Assembly (NCBI GenBank): GCA_022511505.1
Contig: JAFLTK010000070.1
Span: 1 to 5,735, forward strand
Source: Muribaculaceae bacterium
GTDB lineage: Bacteria > Bacteroidota > Bacteroidia > Bacteroidales > Muribaculaceae
DNA length: 5,735 nt
Direction: 5' to 3'
The notes beneath the pieces are model-generated. The model did no database searches. It was given only the letters and a program-made list of their open reading frames with translations, and was not told the origin of the DNA. Of this stretch, positions 1 to 5,735 are shown one piece after another. The position numbers and the translations under genes are program-made. How positions within the stretch are numbered: the first letter of the stretch is position 1; each line of letters opens with the position of its first letter.

Positions 1-1649
1 GCGGCGAGGCATCGGGAACGTCGCGGCTCTATGGAACATTCAAACTGATTGACATGGTCGGCGACCTAATGGCCGACAGCCTCAGGCTGACGCTTGACTT
101 TACCGGCGTGAGTTACACCGCCAGCGACTCGGTCCACATCCGCCCCGGGCGCATCGAACTTGAAAACATTAAGATTTCCGACCAATTTGGCAACTCGGGC
201 ATGCTCAACGGCTGGCTGACCCACACCTGTTTCAAGGAGCCGGTATTTGAGTTCCGCGTCGACGATGTTCAAGACATGCTCGTCTATGACATCCCCGAGA
301 ACGACGAGCAAAACTGGTATGGCCGCGTGTTTGGCAACGGCAACGCGTCGGTCACGGGACGGCCCGGCTTTGTCAACATCAAGGTCAACATGACAACCGC
401 CCCACGGTCGACATTCACTTTTGTGTTAAGCGACAGCGAGGTTGCCGCCGACTATACATTCATCACATTCCGCGACCGCGACAAGCCACGCCGCGACTCA
501 ATCATGCTTGCCGACCCGACGACCGCCCAATTGGTCAAAATCGAGCAGAAACGTGCCGACATGCTCAAGAAGCAGGACGAGTCGTCGATATTTGACATGA
601 ACCTCAACGTCAACATCACCCCGGCGGCGGCGATTAACCTGATTATGGACCCCATTGCCGGCGACGCTATCCGTTCCCACGGTCAAGGCACAATGGCGAT
701 GGACTACAACTCGTCGACCGAGGAACTGAAAATGCGCGGCAACTACACGTTGACCCAAGGCTCCTACACCTTTACCCTCCAGGACATTATCATCAAACCG
801 TTTACAATCGAACCGGGCAGTTCTATCACGTTCAACGGCGACCCATACGCGGCCCAACTCAACATCGTGGCGGCCTACTCGCTTAACGCCAATCTGACCG
901 ACCTCGACGAGTCGTTTGCCCAGGACAAGGAATTGAACCGCACCAACGTCCCGGTTCGCGCCCTTCTGATGGCCACCGGCGACATGCGCCACCCCGACAT
1001 CTCGTTTGACCTCGACTTCCCAACGCTGACCTCCGACACCCACAGCAAGGTTAAGAGTATCGTAAGCACCGACGAGATGATGAACCGCCAGATTATCTAT
1101 CTGCTGGTTCTCAACCGATTCTACACGCCCGAATATATGGCGTCGACCACCAAAGGCAACGAACTCGTCTCGGTGGCATCGTCGACAATCTCGTCACAAC
1201 TCAGTTCGTTCCTCGGCAACTTGAGCGACAACTGGAGCATCGCGCCAAACTTCCGCAGCGACCGCGGCGACTTCTCTGACGTCGAGGTCGACGTTGCCCT
1301 GTCGTCCCATCTCCTCAACAACCGCCTGCTGCTCAACGGCAACTTCGGCTACCGCGATAAGTCGCTGAACAACAACTCGTTTATCGGTGATTTTGACATC
1401 GAGTATCTGCTCAACCGCGCCGGCACACTGCGTCTAAAGGCCTACAACCGCTATAACGACCAAAATTTCTATGTCAAAAACGCGTTGACCACCCAGGGCG
1501 TCGGCATCGTGGTCAAGCGCGACTTTGACAACATCTTCTCGTTCATGAGGCCCATCTTGCGCCGCTTCCGCTCAACCGAGGCAACCGACAGTGTTGCCCC
1601 GGCCGACTCGACTGCAATCTCTACTGACACAATCACCCCAACACCTTGA
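1..1649 (+). CDS. tamB: TamB-family translocation/assembly protein (DUF490), 3' part; 5' end outside window
   Basis: This is the C-terminal part, 548 residues, of a TamB-like AsmA-superfamily protein. The frame is open to the left edge (first full codon at base 3) and the residues before the first ATG at base 54 (GEASGTSRLYGTFKLID) continue the family pattern, so that ATG is internal. Visible hallmarks are alternating beta-strand-like segments, the block GSYTFTLQDIIIKPFTIEPG (about bases 759-818), a GDP motif followed by A-x-LNIVAAYSLNANL (about 837-899), and IIYLLVLNRFYTPEYM (about 1092-1139), which is typical of Bacteroidetes homologues. Known family members are anchored in the inner membrane and span the periplasm as a long beta-taco, helping outer-membrane protein assembly or lipid transport; that role is inferred by homology here. 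The last ~26 residues form a Ser/Thr/Pro/Ala-rich tail after FMRPILRRFR, probably disordered. The stop is 4 nt before the next gene, which suggests an operon. The family call is firm; the exact function is less certain. Confidence 0.88.
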   Translation, partial: GEASGTSRLYGTFKLIDMVGDLMADSLRLTLDFTGVSYTASDSVHIRPGRIELENIKISDQFGNSGMLNGWLTHTCFKEPVFEFRVDDVQDMLVYDIPENDEQNWYGRVFGNGNASVTGRPGFVNIKVNMTTAPRSTFTFVLSDSEVAADYTFITFRDRDKPRRDSIMLADPTTAQLVKIEQKRADMLKKQDESSIFDMNLNVNITPAAAINLIMDPIAGDAIRSHGQGTMAMDYNSSTEELKMRGNYTLTQGSYTFTLQDIIIKPFTIEPGSSITFNGDPYAAQLNIVAAYSLNANLTDLDESFAQDKELNRTNVPVRALLMATGDMRHPDISFDLDFPTLTSDTHSKVKSIVSTDEMMNRQIIYLLVLNRFYTPEYMASTTKGNELVSVASSTISSQLSSFLGNLSDNWSIAPNFRSDRGDFSDVEVDVALSSHLLNNRLLLNGNFGYRDKSLNNNSFIGDFDIEYLLNRAGTLRLKAYNRYNDQNFYVKNALTTQGVGIVVKRDFDNIFSFMRPILRRFRSTEATDSVAPADSTAISTDTITPTP

Positions 1650-1653
1650 CACC

Positions 1654-3048
1654 ATGGATATTATAAACGCGATAAACGATTTCTTGTGGAGTTATCTACT
1701 GATTTGGATGCTCCTTGGATGGGCGGTCTATTTCACGATTAAGACAGGCGGGGTGCAGTTTGTCATGATACCTGAGATGTTGCGTCTGCTCGTCAACAGT
1801 TCCCAAAAGCACGACGACACGCGTCAGGAGGATGTACCGGCGCGCCACAAGGTGTCTTCGTTCCAAGCCTTTGCGGTGTCGATTGCGAGCCGCGTAGGCA
1901 CCGGCAACATGGCCGGCGTTGCCACGGCGATCGTGCTCGGCGGACCGGGCGCCGTCTTTTGGATGTGGGTCATCGCGTTGCTTGGCAGTGCCAACGCGTT
2001 TATAGAGTCGACGCTCGCCCAATTGTTCAAGGTCAAGGGCGAGAACTCGTTCAGAGGCGGCCCGGCCTACTACATCAGCCGCGGCATCGGTAGCCGCGCG
2101 TGGGCTGTCACTTTTGCCGTACTGATTTCGGTCACCTTTGGGTGGGCATATAACTCGGTGCAAGCCAACACTATAACGGCGTCGCTCGAAGGCTTTGGCG
2201 TGCCACCGCTCGCCGTGGGCATCGTCCTGTCGATTTTAACATTGGTAATAATTTGCGGCGGAATCAGGCGCATTTCACGTTTCAGCGAGATAGTCGTCCC
2301 GGTGATGGCCATCCTCTATATCCTGCTCGCGATTGTGGTTATAGGGATGAATATCACCCGTCTACCCGAGGTGCTCGGTCTTATCTTCTCCAGCGCTTTT
2401 GACTGGCACGCCGGCGTTGGCGGCGCGGTCGGCGCGGCAGTGATGATGGGCATCAAGCGCGGCCTGTTCTCCAACGAAGCCGGCCAAGGCTCTGCCCCCA
2501 ATGTCGCCGCGACCGCTTCGGTCAGCCATCCCGTCAAGCAAGGGCTCATTCAGACCCTCGGCGTGTTTACCGACACACTCATCATCTGCTCGTGCACGGC
2601 GTTTATCATCCTGTTCAGCGGAGTGTTTGACAACGGCGAGACCGGCATCAAACTGACCCAGACCGCACTCGACAGCGAGCTCGGCGCAGGCTCTGAGTTC
2701 GTTGCCGTTGCCATCTTCTTTTTTGCATTTACAAGCATCGTCGGCAACTACTATTATGCCGAAACCAATCTGCAATTTATCACGTCGCGCCGTTGGGTAG
2801 TTCCGGCATTCCGCCTGACGGTTGCTGCTATGGTATTTGCCGGGTCGGTGGCCACGCTTGATTTCGTCTGGGCGTTTGCCGACATCACTATGGGACTGAT
2901 GACGGCCTGCAACCTCGGCGCAATCGCCCTGCTCGGTCGCTATGCTATCGTCCTCTTGCGCGATTACCGCTCGCAACGGCTCAAGGGCTATGACCCGACC
3001 TATCACTCCTCTACCCTCCCCTCTCTCGACACTCCTTGCTGGAAATGA
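1654..3048 (+). CDS. Sodium:alanine/glycine symporter (AGCS family)
   Basis: A complete 464-residue integral membrane protein of the alanine or glycine:cation symporter family, which takes up small neutral amino acids with Na+ (or H+) across the inner membrane. The family signature is strong: ASRVGTGNMAGVATAIVLGG (residues 78-97) followed by PGAVFWMW (98-105), AFIESTLAQLFK (115-126), RGGPAYYI (134-141), and GIKRGLFSNEAGQGSAPNVA (266-285) leading to HPVKQGLIQTLGVFTDT (292-308). Roughly eleven hydrophobic segments are visible and the length is normal for the family. I chose ATG 1654: it gives the normal AGCS N-terminus (MDIINAINDFLWSYLLIWML), whereas the in-frame ATG at 1591 would add 21 polar residues read from inside tamB. 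No Shine-Dalgarno sequence precedes the start. The 4-nt gap after tamB suggests co-transcription and possibly coupled translation. The tail YDPTYHSSTLPSLDTPCWK looks like a natural end, not a truncation. Whether it carries alanine, glycine or both, and with which ion, cannot be read from the sequence. Confidence 0.95.
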   Translation: MDIINAINDFLWSYLLIWMLLGWAVYFTIKTGGVQFVMIPEMLRLLVNSSQKHDDTRQEDVPARHKVSSFQAFAVSIASRVGTGNMAGVATAIVLGGPGAVFWMWVIALLGSANAFIESTLAQLFKVKGENSFRGGPAYYISRGIGSRAWAVTFAVLISVTFGWAYNSVQANTITASLEGFGVPPLAVGIVLSILTLVIICGGIRRISRFSEIVVPVMAILYILLAIVVIGMNITRLPEVLGLIFSSAFDWHAGVGGAVGAAVMMGIKRGLFSNEAGQGSAPNVAATASVSHPVKQGLIQTLGVFTDTLIICSCTAFIILFSGVFDNGETGIKLTQTALDSELGAGSEFVAVAIFFFAFTSIVGNYYYAETNLQFITSRRWVVPAFRLTVAAMVFAGSVATLDFVWAFADITMGLMTACNLGAIALLGRYAIVLLRDYRSQRLKGYDPTYHSSTLPSLDTPCWK

Positions 3049-3077
3049 TGCAACTATTCGGGGGTGCGTTGCGTCAT
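3045..3077 (+). terminator. Stem-loop overlapping the symporter stop codon, possible terminator
   Basis: ATGATGCAAC (3045-3054) and GTTGCGTCAT (3068-3077) form a 10-bp stem in RNA, with one G-U wobble and no mismatch, around a 13-nt loop that contains five consecutive G. The left arm includes the symporter stop codon (TGA 3046-3048). The sequence after the stem is AT-rich (ATTATATAAT) but is not a run of T, so it is not a classical intrinsic terminator. The position at the end of a transcription unit makes termination or 3'-end protection the simplest reading. Confidence 0.42.
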
Positions 3078-3091
3078 ATTATATAATGTGA
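3074..3091. repeat. 18-bp imperfect palindrome upstream of the ABC exporter genes
   Basis: TCATATTATATAATGTGA is a dyad whose central ten bases (ATTATATAAT, 3078-3087) are a perfect palindrome. The outer arms pair except for one T/G position (3077 with 3088). Its right end lies 22 bp before the ATPase start codon, where a promoter or operator would be expected, and its left end overlaps the right arm of the preceding stem-loop. It includes a TATAAT string, but no TAnnTTTG or correctly spaced TTTG is visible, so the exporter promoter cannot be pinned down. It may be an operator or simply an AT-rich spacer. Confidence 0.4.
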
Positions 3092-3113
3092 AAAATTTCA
3101 AACCAATTCATAT

Positions 3114-4061
3114 ATGAACAACATTATCGAGGCCCATAATATCACCAAAACCTTTGCCAACGGCAAGGTGGCGCTTGACAACGTCAGTATCGACGTTCCC
3201 GCCGGGTCGGTATACGGCCTGCTCGGCCCCAACGGTGCCGGCAAAACAACCCTCATCCGCATCATCAACCACATCACCGCCCCCGACAGCGGAACCGTTA
3301 CTTTCGACGGGCACCCCTTGACTCAGGCCGACGTTGACCAAATTGGCTACCTCCCCGAGGAACGCGGCCTTTACAAGAAAATGAAAGTTGGCGAGCAAGC
3401 GCTGTTTTTCGCCCGACTGAAAGGCCTCAGCCGTCAGGAAGCAACCGCTCGACTGATGCAATGGTTTGAACGACTGGAGATTGCCGACTGGTGGAACAAA
3501 AAGGTCGAGGAACTTTCAAAGGGTATGGCCCAGAAGGTGCAGTTTATCGTCACGGTGCTCCATCGCCCCAAGCTGCTCATCTTTGACGAGCCGTTCTCAG
3601 GCTTCGACCCCATCAACGCCAACCTCCTCAAAGAAGAAATTCTGAAACTGCGCGACGAGGGGTCGACAATCATTTTCTCGTCCCACAACATGGCGTCGGT
3701 CGAGGAAATTTGTGACGAGATTACCCTCATCAATCAGGGGCACAATATACTCTCGGGAAACGTGGCCAAAATTCGCCGCGAGTTTTCCGACGGCCGTTAC
3801 CGCATCGACTTCACAGGCGACCCGCGCGACCTCATTACGTCGCTCGAGCCGATGGCAACCGACCTCGAGTTGGTAAAATCGTCGCTCGAAGATGCCTCGT
3901 GCCTCAACCTTATGCTAAAACCGGGCGTCGAAGTGCGCGACCTTATCGCTACGGCCAACAGCGCCGTCGCCCTGCGCGCAATCAACCCGATGATGGCGTC
4001 GCTCAACGACATCTTCATCAAGGCTGTCAAAGAAAGTCAATCAGCTCCTCAAACCGCTTAA
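3114..4061 (+). CDS. ABC-2 exporter ATP-binding subunit (NatA/YhaQ-like)
   Basis: A 315-residue cytoplasmic ATPase that powers the permease encoded just downstream. The nucleotide-binding domain fills roughly residues 1-215: Walker A GPNGAGKTT (38-46), a Q-loop region IGYLPEERGLY (77-87) with Glu82 where most ABC proteins have Gln, signature LSKGM (134-138), Walker B LLIFDEP (154-160) with catalytic Glu159, D-loop SGFD (162-165), and switch His191 in SSHNM. From memory, the LPEERGLY and LSKGM variants are usual in the NatA/YhaQ branch, so the protein is probably active. Residues ~225-305 form the C-terminal accessory domain (DUF4162-like) of such ATPases. ATG 3114 is the natural start, since MNNIIEAHNITKTF is a complete first strand; there is no Shine-Dalgarno sequence. 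The gene is 12 nt from its partner. In Bacillus the namesake pair exports Na+, but related pairs have other or unknown substrates, so the substrate here is open. Confidence 0.93.
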   Translation: MNNIIEAHNITKTFANGKVALDNVSIDVPAGSVYGLLGPNGAGKTTLIRIINHITAPDSGTVTFDGHPLTQADVDQIGYLPEERGLYKKMKVGEQALFFARLKGLSRQEATARLMQWFERLEIADWWNKKVEELSKGMAQKVQFIVTVLHRPKLLIFDEPFSGFDPINANLLKEEILKLRDEGSTIIFSSHNMASVEEICDEITLINQGHNILSGNVAKIRREFSDGRYRIDFTGDPRDLITSLEPMATDLELVKSSLEDASCLNLMLKPGVEVRDLIATANSAVALRAINPMMASLNDIFIKAVKESQSAPQTA

Positions 4062-4073
4062 CAACATCCACTT

Positions 4074-5387
4074 ATGGCATCAAAAATAGGACTCATAACC
4101 GCACGCGAATATCTGACGCGCGTGACCAAGAAAAGTTTCATATTGACCACCCTGCTGACCCCGCTTGCCATGGTCGCGCTGATGGTAATACCGGTCGTAC
4201 TGATGGAGATGGCCGATGACGATACCCGCACGATTATGGTTGTCGACGACACCGGCGTCATCGCCCCCGCCCTGCAAAGCAGCAAGGAAATCGCATACGT
4301 CAGCGTTGACCAACCGCTCGACAGCCTCCTCGCGGCCGATAATGTCGACGGAATCCTCGCCATCAACGACTCGGTACTCGCCGGGACCGCCCCTCTGCGT
4401 CTTTACAGCAACGGCGCCACCTCCATCACCCTCGAGGGCAACATCACCTCCCAGGTCAACAAACTCATCGAGGAGAGCCGACTGAAAGAGTATAACATCG
4501 AGAACCTTGACAAAATCCTCGATGATGTCAAGAGCGACGTCTCGATAACCACCATCCGCACCGACCGCAAGAATGGCGACGAAGGCGCCTCGGCATTTGT
4601 CAGCTACGGCGTCGGCGTCCTCCTGACATTCGTCCTCTACATGTTCCTACTCCTTTATGGCCAGATGGTTATGACCAGCATCATTGAGGAGAAAAACAAC
4701 CGCGTTCTCGAGATTGTTGTCAGTTCAATCAAACCTACCCAACTAATGCTCGGCAAAATTATAGGTATCGGTCTGGTGGCGTTGACCCAGATTGTACTGT
4801 GGTGTGCCATCCTCGCCGTTGTCGCCGGCTTTGTATTACCGGCAATGCTCCCCGCCGAGTCGATAGCCGAAATCCAGCAGATGCAGGCCGGCGCGCTCGA
4901 CGTTACCGCCTACGACTCGGGCGACCTCGAGATACTCAAGGCCCTCGGGATGCTTGGCAACATCGGCTACCTGCTGTCACTGATGGGATGGATGGTGCTG
5001 TTCCTGATTGGCGGCTTCCTGTTCTACTCGGCCATTAACGCCGCCATCGGCTCGGCCGTAGACAACATTCAAGATGCCAGCCAGCTGCAGACGCTTGTCG
5101 TCCTCCCGATTATCATCGGCCTCGTTTGCTCAATGACCGCCGCCGCCAGCCCCAACTCGGGCCTGGCATTCTGGATGTCTATAATTCCGCTGACCTCGCC
5201 CATGGTTATGATGGCCCGCATCCCCGCCGGCATCCCGACATGGGAAATCATCCTGTCGCTCGTCTTGCTCGTCGCCTCAATCTACGGCATGATTTGGGTC
5301 GCCGCCAAGATATATCGCGTCGGCATCTTCATGTATGGCAAGAAACCATCCATCAAAGAGATGATTAAGTGGATTAACTACAAATGA
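4074..5387 (+). CDS. ABC-2 exporter permease (NatB/YhaP-like)
   Basis: A 437-residue inner-membrane subunit pairing with the ATPase encoded 12 nt upstream. The N-terminus (REYLTRVTKKSFILTTLLTP) leads into TM1 at about residues 21-44. A hydrophilic domain of about 130 residues (45-172), expected on the outer face, follows. A block of hydrophobic segments comes next (about 174-197, 228-254, 294-319, 336-356, 366-384 and 389-413). Between TM2 and TM3 lies the family motif EEKNNRVLEIVVSSIKPTQL (205-224) followed by MLGKIIG, the cytoplasmic coupling region of ABC-2 permeases of the ABC2_membrane_3 type. A second polar loop (about 259-290) is rich in Glu, Asp and Gln. The short basic end KKPSIKEMIKWINYK is probably cytoplasmic. 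ATG 4074 is the only start that gives the conserved N-terminus; no Shine-Dalgarno sequence is seen. Family assignment is firm. The substrate (Na+, a drug, a peptide or a lipid) cannot be inferred. Confidence 0.92.
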   Translation: MASKIGLITAREYLTRVTKKSFILTTLLTPLAMVALMVIPVVLMEMADDDTRTIMVVDDTGVIAPALQSSKEIAYVSVDQPLDSLLAADNVDGILAINDSVLAGTAPLRLYSNGATSITLEGNITSQVNKLIEESRLKEYNIENLDKILDDVKSDVSITTIRTDRKNGDEGASAFVSYGVGVLLTFVLYMFLLLYGQMVMTSIIEEKNNRVLEIVVSSIKPTQLMLGKIIGIGLVALTQIVLWCAILAVVAGFVLPAMLPAESIAEIQQMQAGALDVTAYDSGDLEILKALGMLGNIGYLLSLMGWMVLFLIGGFLFYSAINAAIGSAVDNIQDASQLQTLVVLPIIIGLVCSMTAAASPNSGLAFWMSIIPLTSPMVMMARIPAGIPTWEIILSLVLLVASIYGMIWVAAKIYRVGIFMYGKKPSIKEMIKWINYK

Positions 5388-5427
5388 CCATTGCCCTCAG
5401 GATATTTTGTATCCCATTTGTCCTATT

Positions 5428-5453
5428 TTTGGTCCAAATTGGCATGAAATTTG
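5428..5453. repeat. Overlapping short inverted repeats at the upstream edge of the rpoD promoter
   Basis: TTTGGTCCAAA (5428-5438) is a perfect 5-bp inverted repeat around one base. Overlapping it, CAAATT (5435-5440) and AATTTG (5448-5453) form a 6-bp inverted repeat with a 7-nt spacer, the second arm covering the TTTG -33 box. They could be an operator, but in AT-rich DNA such short repeats also arise by chance. Confidence 0.25.
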
Positions 5454-5481
5454 TTCATCTAAAAAATATATTGTAATTTTG
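5450..5481 (+). promoter_or_regulatory. Bacteroidetes-type primary promoter of rpoD
   Basis: A TTTG box (5450-5453) is followed after 20 nt by TAATTTTG (5474-5481), an exact match to the TAnnTTTG -7 element and TTTG -33 element used by the Bacteroidetes primary sigma factor, at the expected spacing. The transcription start would fall at about 5486-5489, leaving an AT-rich leader of about 20 nt before the rpoD ATG at 5508. The surrounding 120-bp gap is strikingly more AT-rich than the flanking genes, as expected for a promoter region. No convincing intrinsic terminator for the exporter operon was found between 5388 and this promoter. Confidence 0.78.
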
Positions 5482-5507
5482 CATGATTTAATTCTCTATA
5501 AATACAG

Positions 5508-5735
5508 ATGAGACAACTCAAAATCACCAAATCAATCACCAATCGCGAGAGCGCGTCGCTCGACAAGTACCTCCAGGAGATAGGCCGCGAAGAGCTTATC
5601 TCGGTAGAGGAAGAGGTTGAACTCGCTCAGCGCATCCGTCAGGGCGACCAGCGCGCCCTTGACAAACTGACGCGCGCCAACCTTCGCTTTGTGGTTTCGG
5701 TTGCCAAGCAATATCCGAATCAGGGACTTAGCCTC
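5508..5735 (+). CDS. rpoD: Primary RNA polymerase sigma factor RpoD/SigA, 5' part; 3' end outside window
   Basis: The first 76 codons of the main sigma factor, open to the right edge in frame. The protein begins MRQLKITKSITNRESASLDK, the standard N-terminus of the short (about 290-residue) Bacteroidetes RpoD, which lacks region 1.1. Region 1.2 is visible in SLDKYLQEIGREELISVEEE and the following VELAQRIRQGD (residues 17-47), and the start of region 2.1, which contacts the core enzyme, in ALDKLTRANLRFVVSVAKQY (50-69). The protein directs RNA polymerase to housekeeping promoters such as the TTTG/TAnnTTTG elements just upstream, so it probably transcribes its own gene. ATG 5508 fits the family start exactly; the leader is AT-rich without a Shine-Dalgarno sequence. 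Residue 70 is Pro (QYPNQG), where I recall Gln in most relatives. This may be a natural variant. Identification is very secure despite the truncation. Confidence 0.95.
   Translation, partial: MRQLKITKSITNRESASLDKYLQEIGREELISVEEEVELAQRIRQGDQRALDKLTRANLRFVVSVAKQYPNQGLSL

Noticed and set aside
54..56. ATG at 54 as the true start of the TamB gene
   Set aside because: The frame is open to the left edge and the preceding residues (LYGTFKLID) belong to the TamB repeat pattern, so the gene starts outside the window.
498..1043. 181-codon open frame on the - strand inside tamB
   Set aside because: It lies wholly antisense to a well-supported TamB frame, its translation is rich in Val, Gly, Arg and His without any recognisable domain, and long antisense frames are expected from G+C-rich codon use.
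1591..1653. Upstream start (ATG 1591) for the symporter
   Set aside because: The added 21 residues (MLPRPTRLQSLLTQSPQHLDT) are polar and come from the tamB tail read in another frame; the AGCS N-terminus begins naturally at 1654.
1696..2163. 155-codon open frame on the - strand opposite the symporter N-terminal half
   Set aside because: The same shadow effect; very rich in Arg, Asp and His, with no family resemblance and no promoter.
2362..3006. 214-codon open frame on the - strand inside the symporter gene
   Set aside because: It is antisense to strongly conserved AGCS motifs. The translation is charged, of low plausibility and without a known domain; a codon-bias shadow.
3004..3037. Pyrimidine-rich run near the end of the symporter gene, considered as a triplex-forming or regulatory tract
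   Set aside because: It is explained by Ser, Thr, Leu and Pro codons of a family-typical C-terminal tail, and is interrupted by several purines.
3082..3087. TATAAT string read as an E. coli-type -10 box for the exporter operon
   Set aside because: Bacteroidetes primary sigma uses TAnnTTTG; there is no matching upstream box (a G-rich loop occupies the -33 position), and the string is part of the palindrome.
3108..3461. 117-codon open frame on the - strand across the ATPase Walker A region
   Set aside because: The opposite strand encodes the invariant nucleotide-binding motifs, which explains the conservation; no independent coding evidence.
3899..4219. 106-codon + strand frame spanning the ATPase/permease junction
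   Set aside because: It overlaps both real genes in another frame and yields an Arg-rich sequence with no domain.
1..5735. Hidden defence, mobile or retron-like system
   Set aside because: No transposase, integrase, reverse transcriptase, nuclease, long terminal repeats, spaced direct repeats or structured RNA candidate was seen; nearly all bases are explained by five housekeeping genes.

Overview
The window looks like a housekeeping stretch from a G+C-rich member of the Bacteroidota, most likely the order Bacteroidales. Four observations support this. The 3'-terminal gene encodes the short primary sigma factor of that phylum, with the N-terminus MRQLKITKSITNRESASLDK. The promoter in front of it matches the Bacteroidetes consensus (TTTG, 20-nt spacer, TAnnTTTG). 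None of the four visible gene starts has a Shine-Dalgarno sequence. The first gene is a TamB protein with the Bacteroidetes-style C-terminal motif LLVLNRFYTPEYM. The genus cannot be fixed from the sequence alone; the high G+C content would fit, for example, Muribaculaceae.

All five genes are on the + strand. (1) Bases 1-1649 are the 3' part of a tamB-like gene (DUF490), whose start lies before the window. (2) Bases 1654-3048, only 4 nt later, encode a complete AGCS-family sodium:alanine/glycine symporter, probably co-transcribed with tamB. (3) Bases 3049-3113 are a short AT-rich gap holding a hairpin that overlaps the symporter stop codon, followed by an 18-bp imperfect palindrome. (4) Bases 3114-4061 and 4074-5387 form a two-gene ABC-2 export module, an ATPase and a permease of the NatA/NatB (YhaQ/YhaP) type, 12 nt apart. 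(5) Bases 5388-5507 are an AT-rich intergenic region with a near-ideal primary-sigma promoter. (6) Bases 5508-5735 are the 5' end of rpoD, cut by the window edge.

TamB belongs to envelope biogenesis, the symporter imports small amino acids using an ion gradient, the ABC pair is an exporter of unknown substrate, and RpoD is the main sigma factor. No common pathway links them; they read as neighbouring housekeeping transcription units. I found no mobile element, CRISPR array, tRNA/rRNA, phage gene or defence system, and nothing supporting a previously undescribed system. The points most worth a second look are the cluster of O-glycosylation sequons in the TamB tail, the hairpin and palindrome between symporter and exporter, and the promoter region of rpoD.
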